From Chitinophaga pinensis (GTDB lineage: Bacteria > Planctomycetota > Phycisphaerae > Phycisphaerales > SM1A02): a DNA stretch of 8,831 nucleotides. Position 1 is the stretch's first letter; each line of letters starts with the position of its first letter. The notes beneath the pieces are model-generated. The model worked only from the letters and a program-made list of their open reading frames with translations. It made no database searches and had not been told where the DNA came from. The translations under genes and the position numbers were made by a program. The stretch lies in contig CALQCP020000082.1 of assembly GCA_943329105.2 (NCBI GenBank), positions 1 through 8,831 of the forward strand, read 5' to 3'. This document shows, piece after piece, positions 1-7,027 of this stretch.

Positions 1-836
1 AGAAGAAGGGCGACCCCGCCTTTGCCGCAACGCTGGCTGGCTACGCAGACGCGTATGTCAACGATGCGTTCGGCGCGTCACATCGCGCCGATGCATCCAT
101 GGTGGCACTGCCGCGCGCGATGAAGTTGCGTGGAGCGCCAGCGCTGGCAGGGCGCTTACTAGAGAAAGAATTGCAATTCTTGGGCGCGGCGCTTGAAGCC
201 CCCAAGCGTCCCTTTGTTGCCATCGTCGGCGGCGCCAAGGTCAGCGACAAATTACTGGCACTCTCCAATTTGTTAGACAAGGTGGACATGGTGATTGTGG
301 GCGGAGCCATGGCCTACACGTTCCTGCGCGCCGAGGGCGTGAGCACCGGATCAAGCCTCGTGCAGCCAGAGATGATCGAGAAAGCGCGCGACATTCTGCG
401 CGCTGCGCAGGAGCGCGGTTGCACCATCTTGCTACCGATCGACCATGTCTGCGGTCGCGCACTTGCTGCAGGAACGGAAACCTGCGAAGTGATCGGTGGA
501 ATTCCGGACGGCTGGATGGGTCTCGACATTGGGCCGCGCTCACGCGACCTGTTTGCCGAAGCGTGCCTCACCGCCAAGCAAGTGGTATGGAACGGACCGA
601 TGGGCGCGTTTGAGACGGCCCCATTCGATGTGGGCACCATGACGATCGCCCGTGCGGTTGCCGCAGCCACCCGCACCGGCGCCATCACCATCGCGGGAGG
701 CGGGGACACCGCGTCGGCGTTGGACATTGCACACCTTGCCGACGCACTCACCCACGTTTCAACCGGCGGTGGTGCCAGCTTGGAAATGCTGGAAGGCAAG
801 CGATTTGAGTCGGTGGATGTACTTGATCCTGCGTGA
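1..836 (+). CDS. pgk: Phosphoglycerate kinase, C-terminal part (5' end outside window)
   Basis: Phosphoglycerate kinase transfers the acyl phosphate of 1,3-bisphosphoglycerate to ADP in cytoplasmic glycolysis, and runs in reverse in gluconeogenesis. The reading frame is open from base 3 and ends at TGA 834-836, giving about 277 residues. The family is about 390-400 long, so roughly the first 120 residues lie upstream. Visible family motifs in order are YVNDAFGASHRA (substrate side), VGGAKVSDK, WNGPMGAFE, the nucleotide-binding GGGDTASALD, and the C-terminal HVSTGGGASLEMLEGK. An internal ATG at 99 is not the start, because conserved sequence continues upstream of it. The C-terminal tail (RFESVDVLDPA) differs from the common LPG-type ending. 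The next gene begins 65 bases later on the same strand. Identification is near certain. Confidence 0.97.
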   Translation, partial: KKGDPAFAATLAGYADAYVNDAFGASHRADASMVALPRAMKLRGAPALAGRLLEKELQFLGAALEAPKRPFVAIVGGAKVSDKLLALSNLLDKVDMVIVGGAMAYTFLRAEGVSTGSSLVQPEMIEKARDILRAAQERGCTILLPIDHVCGRALAAGTETCEVIGGIPDGWMGLDIGPRSRDLFAEACLTAKQVVWNGPMGAFETAPFDVGTMTIARAVAAATRTGAITIAGGGDTASALDIAHLADALTHVSTGGGASLEMLEGKRFESVDVLDPA

Positions 837-871
837 AGACAGTACCGTCACTGCCCCTGAACCTGTCCGTC

Positions 872-877
872 TATAGT
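872..877 (+). promoter_or_regulatory. Possible -10 element (TATAGT) before the thioredoxin-like gene
   Basis: TATAGT lies 24 bases before the ATG at 902 in the 65-base gap after pgk. It matches the sigma-70-type -10 consensus at five of six positions. No good -35 hexamer is visible 16-18 bases upstream (the region around 848-855 reads TCACTGCC). It could be a promoter for the thioredoxin-rpe block or chance, since the gap is short enough for read-through from pgk. Confidence 0.3.
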
Positions 878-889
878 GTGCATATCAAC

Positions 890-893
890 GGAG
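890..893 (+). promoter_or_regulatory. Shine-Dalgarno GGAG that sets the ATG 902 start
   Basis: GGAG sits 8 bases before the ATG at 902. It favours that start over the in-frame GTG at 833, which overlaps the pgk stop codon and would place 23 unrelated residues ahead of an otherwise standard signal peptide. Confidence 0.6.
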
Positions 894-901
894 CCCACAC
901 C

Positions 902-1966
902 ATGCGCCACGCACTCGTCACCGCCGCCGCTAGTCTCGCTCTCGCACTTTCGTTCGTATCCGGCGCACGCGCGCAGGATGAGAAGAAGCTCGAGGTGGGA
1001 GGTACTCCTCCGGAAGGCTTCGCCGAACATTTGGAATTCGTCCAGGGCGACAAGGTTGAGACCTTCAGCAAAGACAAGGTCTACGTGGTGGAATTCTGGG
1101 CAACGTGGTGCGGGCCATGCAAGCGCTCCATCCCGCATCTCACTGAACTGCAGACGGACCTCGGTTCGCGTGGTTTAGAAATCATTGGCGTGAGCGATGA
1201 GCCCGTTGACCTTGTCAAGAAGTTCGTCAAGGAGAAGGGCTCTGCGATGGGCTACACCGTGGCCACGCAGAAGAAGGAAGACACCTTCATCAAAGACAAG
1301 TGGTTTAAGGCTGCTGGTCAGAAGGGCATTCCGTGCGCGTTCGTCATCAATCGCTCCGGAAAGATCGTCCATATCGGCAACCCGCTCGATGAGAACTTTG
1401 ACCGCATCATCAAGCAGACGCTCGCCAATCGCTATGACCCGGAATTGATGTCACGCGTTGAGCCAACCATCAACGCTGCGCGCCGAGCCGCCAAGAGCCG
1501 CAACTTCAAGGAGGCGAGCAGCCTGTACGCCAAGGCGATCGCTGAAAATCCGTCCACGCTGCTGGAGTACAGCTTTGAATCCTGGCGCATGCTCAACGAG
1601 CAAGCGGACGACACCGCTGGCGCCAAGGCGCTTCTGACCAGCACCATTGCCGGCATCAAGACCGACAAGTACGCACTCATTGAAGCCGCCAACTACTTGG
1701 CGACTGATGCCAACATCAAGAAGCGTGATCTGGACGCCGCGCAAGTGGTAGCTGACACGTTGAAGGCACTGCCCGGCACTCAGGATGACCCAGAAGTCTT
1801 GACTGCCATGGCTGCTGTTTCAGCGGGGCGCGGCAATTTCGCAGCAGCGGCGGCGATGCAATACGACGCGTGGATGGCCGCCGCACCGGCTGCCAAGCCT
1901 GCGGTCAAGCGCGCTCTTGATTCCTACGAGGCCAAGGCGAAGGATCCGAAGGCAACCGCGAAGTGA
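902..1966 (+). CDS. Exported TlpA/ResA-like thioredoxin-fold protein with helical-repeat C-terminus
   Basis: The protein has 354 residues. It starts with a Sec signal peptide: MRH, a hydrophobic stretch to about residue 20, and a likely cut after ARA at 22-24. A thioredoxin fold follows at about 35-185, with the redox motif WCGPC (Cys70 and Cys73) preceded by VVEFWAT, and the cis-proline at Pro144 in GIPCAFVINRSGKIV. This resembles the TlpA/ResA group, which reduces or isomerises disulfides in the periplasm. From about 195 to 340 the chain is Ala-rich and helical (NAARRAAKSRNFKEASSLYAKAI and similar), which suggests tetratricopeptide-type repeats for protein binding. An extra Cys145 follows the cis-proline. 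The start is ATG 902, supported by GGAG and the signal peptide. The stop overlaps the rpe start by four bases, implying translational coupling. The fold is certain; the substrate is unknown. Confidence 0.88.
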   Translation: MRHALVTAAASLALALSFVSGARAQDEKKLEVGGTPPEGFAEHLEFVQGDKVETFSKDKVYVVEFWATWCGPCKRSIPHLTELQTDLGSRGLEIIGVSDEPVDLVKKFVKEKGSAMGYTVATQKKEDTFIKDKWFKAAGQKGIPCAFVINRSGKIVHIGNPLDENFDRIIKQTLANRYDPELMSRVEPTINAARRAAKSRNFKEASSLYAKAIAENPSTLLEYSFESWRMLNEQADDTAGAKALLTSTIAGIKTDKYALIEAANYLATDANIKKRDLDAAQVVADTLKALPGTQDDPEVLTAMAAVSAGRGNFAAAAAMQYDAWMAAAPAAKPAVKRALDSYEAKAKDPKATAK

Positions 1967-2658
1967 GCGTGCCCTCCGTGGACGGATCGAAACCAGCGAA
2001 TCCTTACCTGACTGATCGACGGCTCCTCATTGAGCCGTCGATTCTTTCCGCGGACTTCACGCGATTGGGTGATGAATGTTGTGCTGCAATCGCCGCTGGT
2101 GGTGATGCGCTGCACGTTGACATCATGGATGGACATTTCGTCCCGAACATTTCCTTGGGGCCAGTGATCTGTGCCGCCACGCATCGCGCCGTGCCCAAAG
2201 TATTTCTTGATGTCCATCTGATGGTGACGGACCCCGCGCGCTGGGTGGATGCATTTGCAGACGCCGGAGCAGGGCACATTCAGTTTCATGTTGAAGTGGT
2301 GCCACGACCAGCGTCGCTGGTGGAACAGATTCGGGCTCGCGGCATGACTGCCGGCATCGTCCTCAATCCAGACACCCCTGCGTCCGCATGCTTTGATGCG
2401 CTGCCCATGATCGACACCGCCATGCTGATGAGCGTGCATCCTGGCCGGTCTGGTCAATCATTCATTGCCTCGGTGCTCACCAAGGGGCCAGAGTTACTGG
2501 CGCGGATGCGTCCAGAGCAGCGGCTCATGATTGATGGTGGCGTTTCGCCAGCCACGGCATCGGCGTGTCGCGCGGCGGGCTGCAGCGTTCTGATTAGTGC
2601 CACGGCCATCTTTGGCAGCAACGATTACGCGGGCGCCATCGCCGCACTCCGAGGATGA
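1963..2658 (+). CDS. rpe: Ribulose-phosphate 3-epimerase
   Basis: This TIM-barrel enzyme interconverts ribulose 5-phosphate and xylulose 5-phosphate in the pentose phosphate or Calvin pathway, in the cytoplasm. The product has 231 residues, close to the usual 215-230 plus a short N-terminal extension. Motifs in order are PSILSADF (25-32), HVDIMDGHFVPN (51-62), DVHLMV (83-88), GIVLNPDTP (131-139), MSVHPGRSGQSF (156-167) and MIDGGV (189-194). The metal and catalytic residues inferred by comparison with the E. coli enzyme (His51, Asp53, His85, Asp191) are all present. Two loops differ from the norm: PGRSGQ replaces PGFGGQ, and ISATAIF (211-217) replaces the usual VAGSAIF phosphate-binding turn. 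The start is GTG 1963, overlapping the upstream stop as GTGA. Homology proper begins about 20 residues in, so a later start is possible. Confidence 0.93.
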   Translation: MSVPSVDGSKPANPYLTDRRLLIEPSILSADFTRLGDECCAAIAAGGDALHVDIMDGHFVPNISLGPVICAATHRAVPKVFLDVHLMVTDPARWVDAFADAGAGHIQFHVEVVPRPASLVEQIRARGMTAGIVLNPDTPASACFDALPMIDTAMLMSVHPGRSGQSFIASVLTKGPELLARMRPEQRLMIDGGVSPATASACRAAGCSVLISATAIFGSNDYAGAIAALRG

Positions 2659-2662
2659 CCTG

Positions 2663-3250
2663 ATGCCCGGCACCACGCTTTGGCTCTTTCGTCCTGCAGA
2701 AACGGCGTGGGACGCTGAGCAGCGCCTGCGTGGCAGCACGGACTTACCCGCCATTGAAGAGTCGCTTGCCGAACTTCGGCAACGCGTGGCTCGCCTTGGG
2801 GATGGCCCGGAGTATCTCTATCACCCAGCCGATGAAGCGGCTATCGAGAGTGCGCGCATCGTCGCCAGTCGATTCGCCTGCCAAGTCCGCGCTCATCGCG
2901 ATCTGGCGGACCCCGACTTCGGTTTGCTGGAGGGTTTGAGTCTCTCCGAGTTTGAGCGTCGCTTTGAAAGTCGATACGCCGAGTGGGTTGCCTCACCCTT
3001 GACCGTGATTCCCCCGGAAGGCGAGCCGCTCGCTGATGCTCGCGCGCGCATTCTTGACGCGTTGGCGGAAATTTTTGATCGCCACCCCGGCAAGCGCATT
3101 GGAATTGTGCTTCACGTCACCGCGCTTGGAATTGTGCGTGATGCGCTGGCGCGCGGAGATGGTTCGCGCCTGTGGGAACGCGTTGAAGGCCGAACGTGGT
3201 GCACCCAGTACGCGCTCCCTTCCGACGCCGCGCTCCTTCTCGGCGACTGA
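2663..3250 (+). CDS. Histidine-phosphatase-superfamily protein lacking the catalytic histidine (probable pseudo-phosphatase)
   Basis: The product has 195 residues with the shape of the phosphoglycerate-mutase-like (histidine phosphatase) superfamily. The N-terminal strand LWLFRPAETAWDAEQRLRGSTDLP aligns with the usual LvRHGeTeWNaegRlqGrtDlP, but the signature RHG is RPA (Arg10-Pro11-Ala12), so the phospho-accepting His is missing. The second-arginine motif, usually SPLxRAxxTA, reads HPADEAAIESA (54-64) and has lost its arginine. FGLLEG (86-91), the PPEGEPL segment (117-123) and a late His151 in IVLHVTALGIVRD remain. The fold is probably kept, but classical phosphatase or mutase chemistry is unlikely. 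ATG 2663 is chosen because GAGG (2651-2654) sits 8 bases before it and the motif starts at once. The longer in-frame start at 2597 would overlap rpe. The four-base gap after rpe suggests co-translation. A regulatory or ligand-binding role is an inference. Confidence 0.82.
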   Translation: MPGTTLWLFRPAETAWDAEQRLRGSTDLPAIEESLAELRQRVARLGDGPEYLYHPADEAAIESARIVASRFACQVRAHRDLADPDFGLLEGLSLSEFERRFESRYAEWVASPLTVIPPEGEPLADARARILDALAEIFDRHPGKRIGIVLHVTALGIVRDALARGDGSRLWERVEGRTWCTQYALPSDAALLLGD

Positions 3251-3277
3251 TGCGCTCGCTACACTGCGTTCTCTTTA

Positions 3278-3283
3278 TAGGAG
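3278..3283 (+). promoter_or_regulatory. Shine-Dalgarno TAGGAG that sets the accD GTG start
   Basis: TAGGAG ends 7 bases before GTG 3291. It is the only strong ribosome site in the 40-base gap, and it decides for GTG 3291 over in-frame ATG codons far upstream that lie inside the preceding gene. Confidence 0.7.
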
Positions 3284-3290
3284 CTTCGGA

Positions 3291-4124
3291 GTGCCAGAAC
3301 CCACGTGGACACAGACCCCAGTTGTCACTAAGAAAGCCGTTCCGGACGGCCTGTGGACGCAATGCCCCGAATGCGAAGAGACCATCTTTTGCAAGAGCCT
3401 TGAAGCCAACCTGATGGTCTGCCCCAAGTGCGATCATCACATGCGCGTTTCCGCGCGCCGACGAATTGAGCAACTCCTTGACCCCGGCACCTTCGAAGCG
3501 CTCGACGCTGACATGGCGCCGCTGGATCCGCTTGGCTTCGTTGATCAAAAGGCGTACATCGACCGCATCAAAGACATGCAGCTCAAGACCGGCGAAAACG
3601 ATGGCGTGCAGACCGGCACTGGGTTTATCAAGGGTCGCAAGGTGGTGGTTGGAGTCATGGATTTCACATTCATGGCCGGCTCCATGGGCAGCGTGGTGGG
3701 CGAACGCCTGACCCGCGCCATTGAGTACGCCACAGATCACAGTCTTCCGCTGGTCATTGTGTGTTGCTCGGGTGGAGCGCGCATGCAGGAGTCCGGATTC
3801 TCACTGATGCAGATGGCCAAGACCAGCGCTGTGCTGGCTCGGTTTGATGACGCGGGCGGTTTGTATATCGCAGTGCTTGCTGACCCAACCACTGGTGGAG
3901 TGACCGCCAGTTACGCCATGTTGGGCGATGTGATCTTTGCTGAACCCAAGGCATTGATTGGATTTGCAGGCCCGCGCGTCATTCAGCAGACCATTCGTCA
4001 GGAACTTCCACCCGGCTTCCAGACCGCTGAATTCCTTCAGAAAGCCGGCTTTCTTGACCGCATCGTGCATCGGTCTGCGTTGCGCACTGAAATCAGCCGC
4101 ATCATTGACTACTCAGGAAAGTAG
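3291..4124 (+). CDS. accD: Acetyl-CoA carboxylase, carboxyltransferase subunit beta
   Basis: AccD and AccA together move the carboxyl group from biotin on AccB to acetyl-CoA, making malonyl-CoA for fatty acid synthesis. The product has 277 residues, near the usual 280-300. An N-terminal zinc ribbon is complete: Cys25, Cys28, Cys44 and Cys47 in the order CxxC-x15-CxxC. The crotonase-like carboxyltransferase core follows, with VMDFTFMAGSMGSVVGE, the CoA-site motif SGGARMQESGFSLMQMAK, DPTTGGVTASYAMLGDV, and FAGPRVIQQTI. The start is GTG 3291, set by TAGGAG. accA is not in this window, so the partner is encoded elsewhere. The lnt start follows three bases after the stop, which implies coupling of these two lipid-related genes. 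Identification is near certain. Confidence 0.97.
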   Translation: MPEPTWTQTPVVTKKAVPDGLWTQCPECEETIFCKSLEANLMVCPKCDHHMRVSARRRIEQLLDPGTFEALDADMAPLDPLGFVDQKAYIDRIKDMQLKTGENDGVQTGTGFIKGRKVVVGVMDFTFMAGSMGSVVGERLTRAIEYATDHSLPLVIVCCSGGARMQESGFSLMQMAKTSAVLARFDDAGGLYIAVLADPTTGGVTASYAMLGDVIFAEPKALIGFAGPRVIQQTIRQELPPGFQTAEFLQKAGFLDRIVHRSALRTEISRIIDYSGK

Positions 4125-4127
4125 TCG

Positions 4128-7001
4128 TTGAGCTCTCCCGTGATGACGGATGCTTCCGCGCTTCTGCCCATGACCCCGCTGCGTGCGGCGGTGTATGCAG
4201 CGTTGTCTTCAGTCATCTTTGGATGCATGTTTCTACCGATCGGCGAAGTGGCGATCGCGGTGCCATTGGCTGCGGTTCCCTTGGTGTGGATTGTGCGCCG
4301 AACGCCAACTCTAACTGCGCCGCGTGCCGCGTTTCCATGGCGCATTGCGTTTGCAGTGGCTGGTGTGCTGTGGGTGAAGTGGTGTGTCTTGCACTTCTGG
4401 CTCTTGCAAGTCACCGTGGCCGGCACGCCGGGGCTCGCCGCATTTTGCACGCTGCATGAGCTGTTTGCGATGTTCATATTGGTGTGTTGCGCCCGTGTCT
4501 TACCGGTACGAACGCCGTGGGCAGTGCTCCTTCCACTGGCGTTCGGCGCCGAGGAAGCATTTCGTGCAACCGTGTTCTTTGATGGCTACCCGTGGTTTCG
4601 CTGGGGGCATCCACTCATTGACTTTCCCATGCTCACGCAGGGCGCAGATCTGATCGGCGAAATCTTCTGCTCACTCTTGGTGCTGACGTGTGCTGGCGCC
4701 ATGGTGGACGCGCGTGACCGGGCACGTGAGCGCGCGCAGTCCGGCGTTCCTGATGATGCAGGCACGCAACTCGATCGCATTCGCCGAGTCGGCGTCTTGA
4801 GTGTGACGCCTGGCGCTGTGGTCTTTTTGCTGTTCCTTGGGTTTACGTTGTGGTACGGCTCGTGGCGGCTGTGGCAGGCACCAACAGAGCAGGGGCCTGG
4901 GGTACTGCTCATTCAGACCAACCTTCCGACAAGTAACAAAGTTGGATGGGCTGCTCGCGATCAAGTGCGCGACATTCCTGCGTTCGCTGAACTCACCCTG
5001 CGCGCTGCGCTTGATTGCACTGAACACGCACAACCGATCACGCTGGTGGTTTGGCCGGAGACCATGCTTGCCGGCTACGGGCTTGAACCAGACACGATCG
5101 CCTTGCAAGAGGCGAACGGATGGTTTCCTGGTGATCGATTCCAGAAAATTGCCTCGGCGATCAGCGAACGGGTTGGGGTGCCGCTCCTGGTCGGTAGCCC
5201 AGTATTCATCGGCCTGCGAGCGGAGGGCGATCGATTTGCATGGGACAAGCAGTTCAATAGCGCGTATTTGGTGAACAAGAATCCGCCACCCTATCCGCGC
5301 TACGACAAGATCTTTCTGGCACCGTTTGGCGAGACCATGCCGTACATCTCCAATTGGGATTGGCTGGAGCGCTCGCTGCTTGCAGTTGGGGCCGCGGGCA
5401 TGACCTTTGACCTTGACCGCGGCGGGGAACCGGTGCGCTTTGAGATTCCTTGGAACGGGCGCTCGGTGCGGATTGCGCCCGCTATCTGCTTTGAAGACGC
5501 CATGACTTGGGTGACGCGCGACTTGGTGTATCCAGCCGCGGGTGGGCGCGCACGGGCGGCCGACCTCTTGGTGAATATCAGTAATGACGGCTGGTTTGGC
5601 TGGTATGACCTTGGCCGCACTCAACACCTGCAATTGGCACGGTTTCGCTGCATTGAGACGCGCACGCCCATGGTTCGGTCCGCCAATACGGGTCTGTGTG
5701 CGGCCATTGATTCATCCGGTCGCATCGTTTCATCTCCGCCACCGCCGCGTACCAGCACTTGGTTGTACGCCTCCCCACCACTTGATGAACGAACCGCGCC
5801 CTTTGCGGGCGTTGGCGAAGTAGCATCGATCGTACTCATGCTGACATGCACCGTCATCGTTGCTCTCCGCTTCGCTCGCAGGCATTCCGTGATCGCCGCT
5901 ACAGCGAACGTCGCCACGGTGTTGCCAGTCATGATGGTGATGTCCATCATGGCTGGTGGCTGCGACAGCACGACGCCGACCACTGCTGATCAACCGTGGT
6001 CGAGTCGATCACAGAGCATTGAACAAACCGGCACCGCCAAACTTTCTGACCAAGGCCGCTCCGCTGAACAGGCGCTTCCGGTGGAGTCAAGCGGTAATGC
6101 ACGCCTTGCTGCGGTCACGCTCCTCCGCCAGGCCACCACATCGCAAGTGCCTATCTATCGCGCGAATGGTTGTGAAGCGCTCGTCTCATCACCGACCGAT
6201 CTGCGCGCCGTTGTTGTGCCGCTCTTGTCCGACCCAAACCGCGGCGTGCGATTCGTTGCAGCCATGGGCGTGGGGCGCGCGCATCTCACCGACCTTGCCG
6301 ATCAGTTGCAGCCACTCCTTGTTGATGAGAGCCCGTCGGTGCGAGCGGCCGCCATCTGCGCGCTCACCAAGCTTGGTCGTCCGGTGGACCCGAGCCCACT
6401 CGGAGCGATGGTTATTTCAGATGACCCGGAGATTCGTTCCAACGCCTTCTTGGTGCTCGGTGAGCTCGGTAATCACTCCGCAGTGTCAATGATCCGTGCC
6501 TCGCTGGGCAAGGGCATGCAGCAGGTCAACCCCGCGCGCATTCGTATTGTTGAACTTCAGGCCGCGGAAGCGTTGGTTCGCTTGGGCGAGCCCGATGGAA
6601 TTGAACCGATCCGAGCCGCGCTGTACGCCCCGAGCGAGCAGGCGGAATTCACGGCCCTGGCGGCTCAGCAGGTTGCCCGTCTCAAGGACGATGGATCCCG
6701 CCCGATCCTGATGCGGCTGATCGACGGCACCGGCATATCGGCCCGTCCCACCGAAATTCGGATTGTGTGTGCCTCGGCGCTGGCGCAAATTAGCGTCCAA
6801 GATGCGTCTGCCGTGACTCGGTTCGCCCGGACCTTGGTCAAGGATCGGGAAGCGGCCGTTCGCGCCGAAGCAGCCTTGGCGCTCGGTTATGCGTCAGGAG
6901 CCATGGCGGTACCGGAATTGGAGCCCATGCTCTTTGACCCGAGCCCATCGGTACAGTTGGCGGCAGCTTTGGCAATTGTTGTTGCAACCGCACCCCATTG
7001 A
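4128..7001 (+). CDS. lnt: Apolipoprotein N-acyltransferase fused to a HEAT-repeat lipoprotein-like domain
   Basis: Lnt adds the third acyl chain to the N-terminal cysteine of lipoproteins in the inner membrane. The N-terminus has about six or seven hydrophobic segments (roughly 18-245) including the motif GYPWFRWGH. A nitrilase-type domain follows (about 258-545). The catalytic triad, by alignment with the E. coli enzyme, is Glu311 in WPETM, Lys394 in YDKIFLAPFGE, and Cys454 in ICFED, so the enzyme looks active. The last Lnt helix is about 565-580. Instead of ending near 590, the frame continues through a basic turn (RFARRH, 581-586), a second hydrophobic stretch (587-608), a lipobox-like AGGC (Cys612), a Ser/Thr/Gln-rich linker (613-656), and HEAT repeats (657-957). 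Typical Lnt is about 500-550 residues; this frame has 957. TTG 4128 is chosen for AGGA at 4115-4118 and tight spacing after accD. GTG 4140 or ATG 4143 are alternatives. Confidence 0.92.
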   Translation: MSSPVMTDASALLPMTPLRAAVYAALSSVIFGCMFLPIGEVAIAVPLAAVPLVWIVRRTPTLTAPRAAFPWRIAFAVAGVLWVKWCVLHFWLLQVTVAGTPGLAAFCTLHELFAMFILVCCARVLPVRTPWAVLLPLAFGAEEAFRATVFFDGYPWFRWGHPLIDFPMLTQGADLIGEIFCSLLVLTCAGAMVDARDRARERAQSGVPDDAGTQLDRIRRVGVLSVTPGAVVFLLFLGFTLWYGSWRLWQAPTEQGPGVLLIQTNLPTSNKVGWAARDQVRDIPAFAELTLRAALDCTEHAQPITLVVWPETMLAGYGLEPDTIALQEANGWFPGDRFQKIASAISERVGVPLLVGSPVFIGLRAEGDRFAWDKQFNSAYLVNKNPPPYPRYDKIFLAPFGETMPYISNWDWLERSLLAVGAAGMTFDLDRGGEPVRFEIPWNGRSVRIAPAICFEDAMTWVTRDLVYPAAGGRARAADLLVNISNDGWFGWYDLGRTQHLQLARFRCIETRTPMVRSANTGLCAAIDSSGRIVSSPPPPRTSTWLYASPPLDERTAPFAGVGEVASIVLMLTCTVIVALRFARRHSVIAATANVATVLPVMMVMSIMAGGCDSTTPTTADQPWSSRSQSIEQTGTAKLSDQGRSAEQALPVESSGNARLAAVTLLRQATTSQVPIYRANGCEALVSSPTDLRAVVVPLLSDPNRGVRFVAAMGVGRAHLTDLADQLQPLLVDESPSVRAAAICALTKLGRPVDPSPLGAMVISDDPEIRSNAFLVLGELGNHSAVSMIRASLGKGMQQVNPARIRIVELQAAEALVRLGEPDGIEPIRAALYAPSEQAEFTALAAQQVARLKDDGSRPILMRLIDGTGISARPTEIRIVCASALAQISVQDASAVTRFARTLVKDREAAVRAEAALALGYASGAMAVPELEPMLFDPSPSVQLAAALAIVVATAPH
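5874..5963 (+). other. Internal lipoprotein-type signal and lipobox at the Lnt/HEAT junction
   Basis: Within the lnt frame, bases 5874-5963 encode residues 583-612. A basic stretch (ARRH) is followed by about 22 hydrophobic residues and then MAGGC, with Asp at +2 after the cysteine. This satisfies the loose lipobox rule (hydrophobic or small residues at -4 to -2, Gly at -1, Cys at +1), although Ala rather than Leu is at -3. The predicted topology places the basic stretch in the cytoplasm after the last Lnt helix and the cysteine at the outer face of the membrane, as in a real lipoprotein precursor. GTG 5889 (residue 588), with a weak AGG six bases before it, and ATG 5838 (residue 571) are possible internal starts for a separate lipoprotein. 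The pattern is seen directly; function is inferred. Confidence 0.55.
6096..6998 (+). repeat. HEAT-repeat domain (about seven or eight helical repeats) at the C-terminus of the lnt frame
   Basis: Residues 657-957 show a degenerate repeat of about 30-40 residues with the PBS/HEAT signature of paired helices and a DxxxxVRxxAAxAL-like core. Examples are SDPNRGVRFVAAMGVGRA, DESPSVRAAAICALTKLG, SDDPEIRSNAFLVLGELG, DREAAVRAEAALALGYA and DPSPSVQLAAALAIVVA. HEAT arrays form curved solenoids that bind other proteins. Given the preceding membrane segment or lipobox, this domain should lie outside the inner membrane. The repeats are in the protein; no tandem DNA repeat of equal copies is seen. Confidence 0.82.
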
Positions 7002-7027
7002 CAGCGCGTATATATTTCAGGTACTAC
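6998..7027 (+). promoter_or_regulatory. Possible promoter overlapping the lnt stop codon
   Basis: A perfect -35 hexamer TTGACA (6998-7003) includes the lnt stop codon TGA. A partial -10, TACTAC (7022-7027), lies 18 bases downstream and matches three of six consensus positions; the AT-rich TATATATTT between them complicates the choice. It would start a transcript about 125 bases upstream of the coiled-coil gene. The position at a gene boundary before a 158-base gap supports it, but the -10 is weak. Confidence 0.35.

Noticed and set aside
837..860. CAGT/ACTG inverted repeat after pgk as a terminator
   Set aside because: Only four base pairs and no T-run follows.
1924..2457. 177-codon minus-strand frame opposite rpe
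   Set aside because: It is the shadow of well-conserved Rpe sequence, has no recognisable domain, and crosses the boundary of two clear plus-strand genes.
3036..3290. Upstream extension of accD to ATG 3036
   Set aside because: It would overlap more than 200 bases of the preceding gene and add non-conserved residues; GTG 3291 has a good Shine-Dalgarno and gives the normal length.
3251..3290. Promoter for accD (TACACT at 3260-3265)
   Set aside because: The -10 match is fair, but no credible -35 is visible at the right distance and the gap is only 40 bases, so read-through from the upstream genes is simpler.
4671..5633. 320-codon open frame on the minus strand inside lnt
   Set aside because: It lies opposite the catalytic nitrilase domain of Lnt, shows no recognisable motif, and is explained by codon bias of the real gene on the plus strand.
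5956..6492. 178-codon plus-strand frame in another phase over the HEAT region
   Set aside because: Arg/Pro/Ser-rich low-quality translation, no ribosome site or motif; the HEAT repeats are clearly in the lnt frame.
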